Shown here: piece by piece, positions 22,387 through 33,279 of the stretch
How the letters are laid out: each line of letters begins with the position of its first letter
How positions within the stretch are numbered: the first letter of the stretch is position 1
The notes under the pieces: model-generated
The model's input: only the letters and a program-made list of their open reading frames with translations
The model's database searches: none
Told to the model about the DNA's origin: nothing
Assembly (NCBI RefSeq): GCF_016086655.4
Contig: NC_052137.2
Span: 18,391,041-18,455,040 of the forward strand
Direction of reading: 5' to 3'
Length of the DNA: 64,000 nt
Source: Lepeophtheirus salmonis
Lineage: Eukaryota; Arthropoda; Copepoda; Siphonostomatoida; Caligidae
Translations under genes and position numbers: made by a program

Positions 22387-22884
22387 GGTCTAACCTATAA
22401 AAAATATTTGTAAAGTTTTTTTCTAAAGCAAAAAAGAGTTATTAATAACATAAGATCATTTTGGTCTTTCCTTTATGAAAATGTAAAAAATTTAAGCGTG
22501 CTATACGCAGATAATTAATTTTTCCTATCTTTTTTTTTTTTTTTGTTCCATAGGATCATAATTAAAAAAAAAAAAACTTCACAAATACTTTTTATAGCTT
22601 AAAAAAATGTATGTCAAAATTATTTTATGCAAAATAACTAAAAATCTCTTCATTGTTTCTATATTTACTAAGTAATTTTTTTTTGTCTTTTTTTCATACT
22701 TTGATCGATATGTGCGACCTCAAGATCACCTCATAGAACAATGTAATTCTGCATAGGTAATATGCATACGATATGCCAACTTTTCCGTATTTGCTATAAT
22801 ATAAATTCGAAAAAAGTTGGAAAACAAACAGTTCAATTTTAAAATCTATACATAAATGTCATCGATAAGATACATAGATATTTG

Positions 22885-23060
22885 ATTTTAAAGGCTTTTT
22901 TTGACTTCAATATGACCCCTCTCAAAAATATAATTGGTCAATTTACCATTCATTTATTGTGAAGATGAATTTTGGCTAGTTAACTCTATACAATTTGCAT
23001 AGACCAAAGGGTTAATTTGAAAAATTTGTTCATAGAAATAGAGGAAAATCATTTATCCTT
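22885..23060 (-). repeat. Partial satellite unit, inverted
   Basis: Landmarks GACCCCTCTCAAAAATA, GGTCAATTTACCATTCATTTATTGTG and TGGCTAGTTAACT follow the order of the ~330-bp family in reverse orientation, strongly diverged. Confidence 0.45.
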
Positions 23061-23654
23061 CTACGTCTTAAGATGTGGCTTCCATGTTGTAAGTTCTTCA
23101 ATCTGTCAAAGATTTTGGATTTAATTGGAAGTGCATACATTACAATGGAGAGCATCGATAGATGTCTGTTCTTTTAATCATAATTAATTCTTAGAGTTGT
23201 GAATTCTTTGGAGTGTAAATCAAAAAGAAAAATGCGACATCTATTTAACAACCAACCGGGGTTTTTTTTTCTTAATTTGATTTTCTCCTTTATTATTTAT
23301 CAGATTTTTATAAACACCATCGCCAAATGAAAGGTGAATAAAAAAAAAATTATTATTAAGTATTATTGTCTTTGGCGTCAGTTACAGACTCAATTCGACC
23401 TCGGAAACGGAGGCAGATCTAGATGATAGTCTCCTTTAGTAGATTCCGGAATTAAAATAACAATAACAATATTCGATCGTTCATGGAATATACAATTATT
23501 GCATGATTCGCATCCCTAGTACTATAAATCCTTCATTTAAAATTATTTATCTCATATTTGAGTGAATTATAGGTTTTTTATTGAAATTTGTGGGATGAGT
23601 ATAGATACTCAAGAATTTTAGCTCAAGTGTCATGGGATTGAAGGGATGTAGCCT

Positions 23655-24002
23655 TCCCCCCCCCCTCCCCCTATAAAAATAATTATATAATTTTTGCTTT
23701 TTACGAGAAACTTTTTTTCAAAAATCTAATATTTCAGATTTAATTAAAATTTTTGGAATTTTTTTCCTAAAAATTTAATTACTGTAAATAACCGTGGATT
23801 TTTAAATTCTTCTCCCAAAAATTTAATTGAATTTTTTTCAAAAAATTTAAAATTTTTAATAATTTTCGAAAAAAAAATTAATTTCTTGTGAATGGCTATG
23901 GATTTTTGGAAATTTTGTTCAACGAAATTTAATGTTTCAATTTTTTTCCTAACAATTCCAAAAACCAAGACTCCCCAAAATATAATCCGGCGGACGCCCC
24001 GG
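23655..24002 (-). repeat. Homopolymer-rich dispersed repeat, inverted copy
   Basis: Starts with a C-run (CCCCCCCCCCTCCCCC) and ends AAGACTCCCCAAAATATAATCC followed by GGCGGACGCCCC, the reverse complement of the usual left end. The central ATAACCGTGGATTTTT-type block is present. Confidence 0.65.
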
Positions 24003-24059
24003 AGTATAGAACCTTATTTCATATGAAATATTTACTTTCTCCCCAATATAATTCCAATC

Positions 24060-24640
24060 AAATGCATAAAATCTATCCATTTTCTAGTTTGTACAAAGAA
24101 ATGGAGGATAATTTGTCGAAGAATACAAATGTTTCTTTCTTTGTTGTTAACGGGCCACATTTGTTGTTGAAAATGACGGTAAATTAGTTGAGGAATGCAA
24201 AATATGCAATCCAGACTCCTGATTGAGAAGTATTACACTACCTTGCTTTTGTGTTGACGGGCCACATATATGTTTAGGTACACACACGTATCTCTTAATG
24301 ATAATAACGTGGATACGACAACTGGTACTTCTTTTCAAAGTTTGAAACAGTTGTGTTGATATTAACTAGGACTTCAAATAATAATTATTATAACTACTCC
24401 CACTACTGGAGTGGATAGCCTAAATATCAAAGTAAAATCAAATGATTGAATCAGAAGAACTAATATATGGATGTATATGTAGAACACTTAATATGTAGTG
24501 TGGAGCTCATGTCTTTTTGGTGCATGAAGTCCCACATATTTTTCCACTATGACTACATGGAACAGCAGGTGAAATTCCGAGGCAAAGTGTATTTATATAC
24601 ATACATAGATATTTTATCTTACCAAATGAAACGAACTCGG
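24060..24640. other. Intergenic DNA with two short satellite-like pieces
   Basis: TTGTTAACGGGCCACAT (near 24143) and TTTGTGTTGACGGGCCACATAT (near 24248) each match the GTCAACACAAA-type segment of the satellite in reverse. No gene was recognised. Confidence 0.4.
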
Positions 24641-24770
24641 GAACATTCATTGCCTTCAATATACATCGTTGACTTTATTTTTAACTATTGTATAGAGCAT
24701 TTTCACTGACGTCACTCATGACATCATAATTGAAGGAGAAATCATATTTTTGTAATGATATATAGTTAAT
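24640..24770. repeat. Segment related to the centre of the foldback MITE at 13100
   Basis: CATTTTCACTGACGTCACTC, then ATGACATCATAATTGAAGGAGAA parallels TTTTCACTAACGTCATAG..CATCATAGTTGAAGGAGAA at 13287-13326. No arms are visible, so this is a fragment. Confidence 0.5.
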
Positions 24771-24839
24771 TTTTTGCCAATCAATACAAAAGCAAGCTAA
24801 ATTGATTGTCGACTAGATTTGTATTCTTCCACGAAATAT

Positions 24840-25425
24840 TATTATTCATTTCTCTAAATAAATTAATCTTATAAGCCCTTGGGATATGTTGCAAATTGTA
24901 TTTAAATTAGTCAAAATGATAATTTTATTCAAAAAGTCCAAATCAGGGGCGATATAAGTCTTTTAAATCAAATTAAGGCTCTAAACTGTAGCTACAACGA
25001 TTGCCTATCTTAAAACATCTCACAAATTTAAATAATATACCTATAATTTACTCAAATATAACTATGAAAAAATGGGATGTTTATATTTTTAACACAAAAT
25101 AAAGCAAGAATAATTGTTCTCAAAATTGACTTTGACTACATTTGTATTCTTGGAATAATTATCGTTAATATATATTATCAACAAATTATTCTTATTAACT
25201 ATTTGATTGTGTCTAAAAATGCAATCTTAAAGAAGCAATAATTGATCCTCAAAATAAAAGAAGTATAAATTAATTTATTTAATTTGAAAGAGGCCAATGA
25301 AGGGACAATATAAGTGTCTTAAATCAAATAAAAGTTATAAAATATAGTTACAATTATTATCTAGCTTACATTTTCCCACAAATTTATGTAATAAGCTTTA
25401 ATGTAATAGGAAATATTAGGCTCCA
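24840..25425 (+). repeat. Two diverged tandem units of the ~330-bp satellite
   Basis: ACAAATTTAAATAATATACCTATAATTTACTCAAA near 25021 and ACAAATTTATGTAATAAGC near 25378 are equivalent points of two units about 355 bp apart. CAAATTATTCTTATTAACTA lies between them as in other units. Confidence 0.6.
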
Positions 25426-25436
25426 TATAGCCTGTT

Positions 25437-25628
25437 TGGGTCCTTATTTATTACTGAAGAGTCTAGTTTAATCTCAGTCCGGTTAAGATCAGTCCTCCAT
25501 ATCAGCCCTAAAAACATATCAAACTTTGGTCCTTGATGACGTGACTCGACTTTATTGTATTGACAGTCCTATGGAATGATATGATTAGAAGACACAGACT
25601 AGAATCGACCACATTAATAAGGACCAAC
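25437..25628. mobile_element. MITE-like element with GGTCCTTATTA inverted ends
   Basis: The left end, GGGTCCTTATTTATTACTGAAGAGTCTAG, and the right end, GACTAGAATCGACC-CATTAATAAGGACC, form an imperfect inverted repeat of about 28 bp around a 130-bp centre with no coding capacity. Related right ends occur at 6640-6672 and 33255-33275. Confidence 0.6.
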
Positions 25629-25807
25629 ATGGTAATAGATGTAAAGTCAAATGAAATCAAAAATAATTTGGGATTTTTCACTTTTTGGATCACTTTCCTA
25701 GATTACTTTAGGGTGAATATTTTAAAATGTAGTTTGTGTTACTAAGAGTATGGACTTTTCCAATTAATAAACATTTTAAAAAAAAACTTTCAAAAATTCA
25801 CAATATC

Positions 25808-26455
25808 ATTATGGACGCGAGAAGAGAAAGGGTGTTTGATATGCTCCACGCCCAAGTGCGTGTAGAAGAGATCATAAAGGTCGTAGGGTGTTCCTGGAGT
25901 CTTGTTCACCTAAAAGCATGGGGGCTTCAGGTGAGAACCTTGAGAGTCCGGCAAAGTAGAATCAGCAGAATGACAGATATTTGTCTATGTGGAGGTATGT
26001 GAAGGATTTGGTTAATACCTCTTGTGTACGACCACATCAGCAACTGCTTTCAACAGCACCTAAAACTGACTGGGTCAAGAGAGGCAGAAATTGTTGATTG
26101 TGTTAAAGTATAATTGGTTGGTCTGGCCACTCTCTCCCACAGACTGATCCCCATTGACTATGCCATTTGTGGTGTAGTCTAGAAGAGAGCCTATGCTACC
26201 TCTCACCGAAATTTGGATTACTTCAAGGGATTTTTCAAACAGCAGTGGGCGTCAATGTCCACAAGAAGTACTACAGCGCCTTTAGGTCCAGATTGGAGGC
26301 CGTGGTATCAGGCAAAGAAAATCATTTTGAAAAATAGAAAGATATATCAATAAAGAAGTCTGTCATAAACCCTCAATATTCTACTCCTTTTCATTCTATC
26401 AAAAGTTGACCCTATTTGTTCGTTATCAAAAGTCCGCGATTGAACCTTGCACACT
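25808..26455 (+). mobile_element. Mariner-like element, internally deleted
   Basis: A plus-strand frame starting at ATG 25811 reads MDARRERVFDMLHAQVRVEE followed by IIKVVGCSW, the N-terminal helix-turn-helix of this transposase family. It ends in a stop at 26000. From 26140 onward C-terminal fragments appear: IPIDYAICGVV (third catalytic Asp region), a stop, KRAYATSHRNLDYFKGFF, KQQWASMS. The middle part with the first two catalytic residues is largely gone. The sister at 28774-29580 has the same N-terminal signature and a comparable right end near CACACTGTA. The left inverted repeat was not identified. Confidence 0.75.
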
Positions 26456-26859
26456 GTACACTCCAACAATGTATAGTCTAATGATAGAAAAGCATACAGG
26501 ATCGATCCGATACATACAGACAATTTTAATCAGATAGAAAAAAAGTGTAGACAAATAATTAATATAATTAACGACATATACATTGAACTAAAATTATGCG
26601 TTTACACTATCACCTTCTGCAAGCAATCATTCATTCTATACAAATACTACATGAAGAGGGAACATGTCATATGATTTGATATATGTATTGAGTAGATATG
26701 TGAGTGTGCTTATGAATAACGGAGAATAACACTGAGGATTTCTTGGGAGTTATTTTCAATATAATTAGAGCAGAATTTGTCACATAGTCGACGCTTAATT
26801 ACTCCGGGCAAGGGTGGGAACTACCACAAATATGATAATAAAGCAAATATTGTCTGAAT

Positions 26860-27550
26860 GTACGTACACTCTATGGCAGGGATTTTCAAAAAGTTTTGAG
26901 TCTTTGATGAGATGAAGAGATCATCTTGCTGGGGGTACTCATAAAACATTCTCTTCAATTTTAATTGGACTATAATTAATATAAATATGATAGAGTAATT
27001 GACGTTTAAATATTTGTATTTATATATATTATAACGCCAATGTAATTTTCTTGTGAATTCTGAGTTATTTTTTTAAAGTTCGCATCCAGACTGGTTGCGG
27101 CAATCTTCATTATCTGTTCTAAGTTCTCATGAGTGAGTTTAGCTATAATATATTTTTTTTTTTATCACCACATTTATCTCAAAAAGAACAGACTTGCACA
27201 ACCATGTTGATTCGAAAATTTCACAAACACAAAGACCCAATTGTTATAAAAGGAAGAAGATGACTAGAACACATACTTAAAAACATTTTTTGATTGCAGG
27301 TTTATTGGATTTGCAGACTATTAATATTTTCATTTTTTGTAAATTGATGAGCCTGCTCATTTCATACAAATCTGGGTAGGGATTCAAACGGATACTTAAT
27401 AATTTGAAATACTCCATCACAATTATCGAAGTTTGAAAGTCTTTGATCAAACCTTCCATAAGTTTTTTTTTTATTAAATAATTTTCCACGGCCGTATTAA
27501 ATGTACTTGGGAGACGGAGTTGGCCTGAGGGCCACCTTTTTAGAATCCAT
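26860..27550. other. Intergenic DNA, weak hAT-like motif
   Basis: GGCAGGGATTTTCAAAAAGTT near 26876 resembles a hAT-type end, but no partner end was found. The 103-residue minus-strand frame at 27277-27588 runs into the hAT-like element and has no recognisable domain. Nothing else was seen. Confidence 0.35.
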
Positions 27551-27559
27551 GCTCTATAG

Positions 27560-28324
27560 CAGGGCTGTGGAGTCGGATTCGATGCCATTTTTGGTGGAGT
27601 CAGGAGTCGGAAAATTTGTACCGACTCCGACCCGGGCTACAAAAATATTATAATTTATGTAAACAAAACTTATTTATAATCTAAAGCTTATATTGAGTAT
27701 TCGTAAAGTTATTTTATAAATGGTTATTAATTATAGGTATGGAGTAATATTAATTTATCAAACCTATTTAGTTAACTAATTTATAATTTTACTTCACAAA
27801 TTTCCAACGTGATCTATAGTCCATACAATCCCAATTCATAAACATATCTCAAATCTAAATTATTATGTTGGTTAGAGCATAGCCACTGGCTGTTGCTAGT
27901 TCATTAATTAAACTTGTGAATAGTAAATGTCATCAGAGAAAAGTGTAACATTGCAGTGAGAGGTTGTGTATATTGTCATTCCTCGGTTACGAGTAAGTAC
28001 ATTATTTCACAAAACTTATTGAATGTATTAGTAATATATAGATTTTGATACATTTCACTTCTTATTCACATAGTTAGTTAGTTTATATTTAAAATATTTT
28101 CTTTATACATAGCACAATTATTTACTACCTATAGCTATTAATTAAATGTATGTACATTTAAAGTGTATAGACTCAAATGGCTCAATAGTACTTTAATTGG
28201 CTGTGAAGCATATTACTAAATATTAAATTATATATTATGTGTGTTAGAATCGGAGTCGAAGTGGGTGACATTCAAACTATTGGAGTCGGAGTTGGGGATT
28301 TTATGTACCAACTCTGCTCCCCTG
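27560..28324. mobile_element. Non-autonomous hAT-like element, 765 bp, with 8-bp target duplication
   Basis: The left end CAGGGCTGTGGAGTCGG and the right end CCAACTCTGCTCCCCTG are inverted. Further inside, GGAGTCGGA/TCCGACTCC motifs alternate. Flanks are CTCTATAG (27552-27559) and CTCGATAG (28325-28332), an 8-bp duplication with one mismatch, which is the size generated by hAT transposases. The interior has no coding frame. A second, diverged copy lies at 45626-46273 with the same internal order of blocks. Confidence 0.75.
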
Positions 28325-28773
28325 CTCGATAGTATTTATTAAACTGTCAACTCTTGCTTCCTTCAATCTAAAAGGATGTTCAATGAAGGAAAATTAGGGG
28401 ATTTCAATATGTAACCATGAGATACAATTTCAGTATTCAGTGAGTTGTTACAATTTGACTGAATGTAGTAAAACATATTTTCTTTTGGAAAAAATCTTGC
28501 TATTCTACAGTCATTTTGCGGCTTACAAAAAAGAAGAAGAAGAAGTACATAAATTTAATGTGACTTTAGATAAGGGTTAGCAACGAGTGCTTGAATTAAA
28601 GGACAGCCGGCAAGCGCTCTACAGAGTGCGTAAGCAAGTCATGCAGAAGGATTTAAACTTGTTTAGAGCTCGTACTCCTTATTTAAACTATTTTAAACTA
28701 CATGAGCTAATTCTCTAATCCAATTAGAACAATTAAAAAAACAAAACAATACTCATATTATGATCGAGAGTGA

Positions 28774-29580
28774 CGATGGAGGTCCAAAGAAAAAGGATAT
28801 CTGACTTGTTCGACGCTCATGTCAAGGTTACGGAAATTGTCAGGATCGTTGGTTGCCCGGAGAGGCTCGTCTTCAAGGTAAAGAAGCTGACAAAGGATGG
28901 CCTGAGCCTGGCAGTGGTAGTCTCAACGAAATTGAGACTACTGCCTTTTTTGTACTCGGTGAAGGAGAATCAAGATAGGAGCCCGATGAATAAATAGCAT
29001 GAGAAAGATGGTCAATTTTTGTAATTTAAAAAAGAAATGTAATATTTGAAATTTTATTTCCCCCCACCCCACCCAAAAAAAAAATCTGTTAATAGATATA
29101 AATTAACAAAAAGTTCCACAAAATTAAATATTTAAATCATCATTTTTGAAATTTTTTACACTAAAAATCAATATTTGAAAAAAAAATTCACAAAATTCAC
29201 AAAAACCAAGCCCCCCACGAATTATAATCCTAGGAACGGCCCTAAAAAGATTTTGGTAAAAGGAATTTTGTTCGCTGTCAAGCCCAAACCAGAACCCCGT
29301 GAGGCTTGTACGACTTTTCAACCCAATGTGAAGTACCTGAAGGCTGCAGTAGACAAAGAGTGGGAGGAAATGAGCAAGGACTTTGTGAGGAATACGTACT
29401 TGCACTTCTGCCCCAGGATCGAGGCCTTACTGGTGGCTAAGAGAGGCTAATTTGAGAAATGATATAGCCAATAAACTAATAAAAATTTCAATTTTCTGCC
29501 TCTTTTATTTTCGAAAATCTGAACGAAATTGTACAAGGGAATCAATTAATGTACGATTTTCTTCACACACTGTAGAGACT
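28774..29580 (+). mobile_element. Mariner-like element interrupted by another repeat
   Basis: The N-terminal frame (ATG 28774) reads MEVQRKRISDLFDAHVKVTE then IVRIVGCPERLVFKV, a helix-turn-helix equivalent to that of 25811. It breaks at 28997. A homopolymer-rich repeat occupies about 29015-29244. The C-terminal part resumes as FQPNVKYLKAAVDKEWEEMS, then KDFVRNTYLHFCPRIEALL, with stop at 29448, as in intact family members. The right end near CACACTGTA is at 29565-29575. The catalytic centre is missing, so the element is dead. Confidence 0.75.
29015..29244 (-). repeat. Homopolymer-rich dispersed repeat inserted in a transposon
   Basis: CCCCCCACCCCACCC, A/T-rich blocks and the end CCAAGCCCCCCACGAATTATAATCCTAGGAACGGCCCT match the inverted form of the family. 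It separates the N- and C-terminal halves of the mariner-like transposase at 28774-29580. Confidence 0.6.
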
Positions 29581-29599
29581 GAAGTATTCCATGGCTAAT

Positions 29600-30060
29600 C
29601 CCTAGAGTTGACATTTTTGTAAGGAAAAATAAGAGTGTAGGGAGAAAGCGGGAGAGACATATGGTACCATCAGCTGTTTGTTAGAAGATAACACAATGTC
29701 CAAATTCAGTAACAACATAAGCTTCGTTTTCGCCTTTTTCTTGCGCTCTTACAAAACTCTCATCTCTATGGCTATTAACTAATGTTCAAAATAGATGAAA
29801 ATTAACCGCAACAACCGTTGTCCTTACAAAAATATCAACTCTACACATCACATCATAATAATAAAAAATTCTCGCACTCATATTATTATTTGCTCTATTT
29901 TTTGGTCACATTTTAACATTAAATGGTTCACTATTTTCACCAATATTCATACAAAAATGTTTTTGTTGTAATAAAACTTGGTAGTATATCCACCCAAATG
30001 GCTGATATCAACCATCCTGACGTCACTTGAAACCAGTCGATTGTGTTTTTGATCCTAGTT
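29600..30060. repeat. Dispersed repeat segments shared with 57.5 kb and 13.8 kb
   Basis: CAGCTGTTTGTTAGAA, TTCGTTTTCGCCTTTTTCTTGCG and ACAAAACTCTCATCTCTA parallel 57549-57625 (GCAGCTGATATTCAG, TCTCGCCTTTTCCTCGC, ACAAATCCCATCTCTA). The family is undefined and the ends are approximate. Confidence 0.45.
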
Positions 30061-30239
30061 TATTATAAAAAACACTTCACGCCAATAGTATCGCAAATAA
30101 TGGGGCTGATATATCGACCCGAATTCGGAAGACCAACATATTGGACAAAATATTCAGTATGTGCATTTATATTTATCTTGGAGAAATTTCCTTGAAATTT
30201 CAAGATTTGCTCTGTGATATCTTGAATGATGTAATCAGA

Positions 30240-30425
30240 AAATTCGTACAAAAAAAATTGTTAATAGTTGGTGATTTTTGAAATTTTGTTTAGCAAAATT
30301 TAATTTTTTGTGAACAGTGGGGTAGAAAAAAAGAAATTTGATATTTGAATTTTTTTTTTTTTTTTCCAAAAAAAAAATCCTATTATAAAGCCTCATCCCC
30401 CCAATATTATTCTGCGGAAGCCCCT
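30240..30425 (-). repeat. Homopolymer-rich dispersed repeat, fragment
   Basis: TTTTTTTTTTTTTTTTCC, then AAAGCCTCATCCCCCCAATA followed by TTATTCTGCGGAAGCCCCTGAG, the inverted form of the usual left end. Confidence 0.6.
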
Positions 30426-30884
30426 GAGTACACACAATAAGATGAATGATTATGTGTATCTGTTTTGTACTTCCCAAAAAGTGTGAAACAGAAAATTTCC
30501 CCACCTGCTCATTACATTAGTTAAATAATTCAATATTATATTTATTTTTTACGAAGGCTTTGTTAGTTTGTCTGCCATTAAAATCACTTTCTTTTTTAAA
30601 CTTGTTTTTAAAGAAACATTAATACTAAACTATGAATTTCCATGAATCTGTTGGCAAACAAAACAAGATAATTTTTATAAATAAAAACAAATGCTTATAG
30701 AAATTCTATTTCGATATCAGCCCATGTCTTAAAAAATGTACCACACCATATTCATAATCATAACTATTATCTCTTATTATTTTCTTTTTTGTAAGGAAAA
30801 GGTTATCTAGATGTAGCCTGTCAACACAAAAACTAGTTAAACTGATTGTTCTCTAAATTGAGTGCTCCCTAAATTTGTATTCTT
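30426..30884. other. Intergenic DNA, nothing recognised
   Basis: No gene or repeat boundary was recognised. Confidence 0.4.
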
Positions 30885-31040
30885 CGACTAATTATTGTCC
30901 ATTTCAGTCATCATATTATTCATATTAAACCTTTGAGTATGTCGCAAATTCCACTTAAAGTATCCCAAATTAATTGTCACAATGAAAGGATAGGAAAAGG
31001 ATTTATTTTAATTGAAAAGGGCCAAATTGGGCCTAATATA
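30885..31040 (+). repeat. Satellite unit, left of the transposon insertion
   Basis: Landmarks AATTATTGTCCATTTC, GCAAATTCCACTTAAAGTA, AATTGTCACAATGAAAGGATAGG and GGGCCAAATTGGGCCTAATATA are those of the ~330-bp satellite. The unit is cut at 31040 by the element starting CAGGGTGAG and resumes at 31936. Confidence 0.7.
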
Positions 31041-31935
31041 CAGGGTGAGCACACAAAAATTAGAAATTTTTAAAAGCCGTTTTCGCTTCTACATATTTTT
31101 ATTTGTGCCATTTTGATGGCAAACTTTTGAAGTAAAAGTTGGAAATTTAACATTTTTTTACCTTTTTTATTCAATATGGTTCTCTCCAATCTGAATGATG
31201 GCTTCAACATGGGGACAAACAGAAGCACAGTGGGCCTTGATGAAGACAAGTTGTTCCACTCCTCCGTGATCACCTCATTCAGAGCATCAACATTTGGGTG
31301 AGAAGTCTTATTTGTCTTACCCTCCAAGATGCACCAAACAGCAAAGTCCAGGGGTTCACGTTGGTGACTAATAAGGCAGAAGTCTGCCGGCTAGATGACA
31401 TCCATGTTCTTCCTCGGTAGAAATGCTGCACCGTCTTGGATGTGTGTGCCGGGGCGTTGTATTGGGTAAACACATAGTTGACCCTGGGGAACGTGCTCTT
31501 CAACCATAGCAAGGCATGGTACCTGAGGACCATGTAGTAGACATCCGTATTGACTTTCTCCTCGGCCTTGAAGAAGTAAGGAGGCAACTTGTTGCCGTCG
31601 GACGCCACGACACCAAACACCATGACCTGAGATGAATTTTTGGTCCTGATGGTTCCCTCGACCTGAGCTTTTGATCCAGCCAAGAAGCTATCCTTTCTCC
31701 TGTTCAGAACAACGTCAACTTTAAAGATCTTTTTGTCAGAAATTGACTCGTGTGCGGAGGAGATTGCCGTTTTGCTTGTTACATGGATATTTTTGATCGC
31801 ACAAAAACAACAGAAACATCCAATATTAGCTGAGCGTCAGTTACTTCGAATGGTGCCAAGTAAAAAATTGTTGAACATTTAGAACTTAGGCTAGATGGTC
31901 TCAAAGAGGATTCTAATTTTTGTGTCCTCACCCTA
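31041..31935 (-). mobile_element. Tc1/mariner-like element, 895 bp, inserted in a satellite array
   Basis: The ends are inverted: CAGGGTGAGCACACAAAAATTAGAA on the left; on the right, TTCTAATTTTTGTGTCCTCACCC followed by TA. TA flanks both sides (31039-31040 and 31936-31937). The transposase is coded on the minus strand and lacks the N-terminal helix-turn-helix, exactly as in the copy at 2688-3565. The satellite sequence continues across the insertion, so the array was there first. Confidence 0.88.
31070..31760 (-). pseudogene. Tc1/mariner transposase pseudogene
   Basis: The minus strand starts in the SDKKIF first-Asp block (about 31735) and continues through KVDVVLNRR. The longest frame (31683-31279) then carries GTIRTKNSSQVMVFGVV, DGNKLPPYFF, VNTDVYYMVLRYHALL and VFTQYNAPAHTSKTVQHF. 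The second catalytic Asp is replaced by Tyr (TQY instead of TQD). The third-Asp region is unrecognisable. A frame change near 31300-31330 leads to the C-terminal frame (31327-31070) with HPNVDALNEVITEEWNNLSS. Loss of two catalytic residues and of the DNA-binding half rules out activity. Confidence 0.8.
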
Positions 31936-32790
31936 TAAGTCTCTTACATCAAATAAAGGCTTTCAACTATTTCTACAATTATTCTTTATCATAACACATC
32001 CCACAAATTTGAATTCAAAGCCTATAATTGACTCATATATGTCTACGGAATATTGGCATGTTTGCATATGTGACTTGTCAACACAAATGAAGCTAGAATA
32101 AGTTTTTCTCAAAATTCAGTTTGGCTGACATTTGTTTTCTTCGAACATTTCTATCAACAAATTAGTCTTTTTTACATTTTGGGTGTACTTTCAATGTTGC
32201 CAAAATTGATATTCACTGCAAAAGAATTGGATTTTGGTATATTTTATGTATTTGAATATGTAAATCAAACAAAGGTACTATAGATACAATTATTAGATAT
32301 CTTAACTCATCTCACATGTTTGAATACAAATCCTATAATTGACTCAAATGTGTCTATTAAATATTAGGCTGTATGTATACTCGTATGTGACCCGCCAAAA
32401 CACAAGCTAGAAAGAATGATTTTTTCCAAAATTGAGTGTAGACTATTTTGTATTCTTTGTCGAATCATGGTCAATTTCTACCCGTAAATTGTTCTTATTA
32501 ACTATACGTGTGTGTGTGTGGCAAATTGTATAATAAAATAATGAACCATTAATATATTTTATTTGGAAGGGGTCATATTGGGGCCAATATAGGTCTATTA
32601 TATCAAATAAAGGTTCTAAAGTATAGCTTACTTTCTTTGGTATCTCATCTCACCCCAACAATTGCAATACAAAGCCTTTAATTGACTCGAATATCCCTAT
32701 GAAATATCGATTTGTTCGTATATTTGAAGTAAAAGAATAAATTTGGATTTGCTCCTTTTCTCAATTTTTGTTCAAGATTGTTTGTATGTT
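31936..32790 (+). repeat. ~330-bp satellite, two to three tandem units
   Basis: The landmark CCTATAATTGACTCA recurs at about 32026 and 32331 and, as CCTTTAATTGACTCG, at about 32675, giving spacings of about 305 and 345 bp. Each unit also carries AAATAAAGG, CATATGTGAC-GTCAACACAAA and an A/T-rich AATATT block. It is the clearest tandem arrangement of the family in this window. A TGTGTGTGTG run lies near 32510. Confidence 0.75.
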
Positions 32791-32909
32791 GACGCACCAC
32801 ACAAGATTATAATACTGAAACACTTTTATATCTTGGCGCAAGAAAAACGGCGGTGTTGCTGGAAGGAGGAGTGTTTTGAATAGAGGGAATTAGTGTCGTC
32901 GTGTTAGGT

Positions 32910-32936
32910 ACGTCTGTATATATATATATATATGTA
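32910..32936. repeat. TA microsatellite
   Basis: An alternating TATATATATATATATATATG tract. Confidence 0.8.
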
Positions 32937-33039
32937 TCAAGAGAAAAATAATATCAAACTTTCGTGTACCAACATAAAATCAATCTTGGACACAAATCAA
33001 GAAAAGGAGAGAGTCCCAATTGATTTGTTTCATTCATAT

Positions 33040-33276
33040 GTATTCATATCTATTAGACTATTTTTGATTCGGGCACGTCCAGTCTTAGAACCTGTTCGAT
33101 CAGTCCTTCCGTCGGTACTGATTTATTAAAGATGAAATATAGTTGAATGACTTCATCAAAGAACCAACTCAATCAGTTTTAGGGCTGATATGCAGGACTG
33201 AACTGGACCGGACCTAGACTGAACATTACGTGATTGCAGTGCTGAATCCTAAATAAGGACTCACACAATCCTACAT
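33040..33276. mobile_element. MITE-like element of the GGTCC family, just upstream of a C2H2 exon
   Basis: Blocks GTCCAGTC, CGATCAGTCC, CTGAACTGGACCGGACC and the right end AATAAGGACTCACACAATCCTA match the family seen at 6156-6672 and 25437-25628. It has no coding capacity. Its right end touches the acceptor of the finger-gene exon at 33280. Confidence 0.5.
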
Positions 33277-33279
33277 TAG

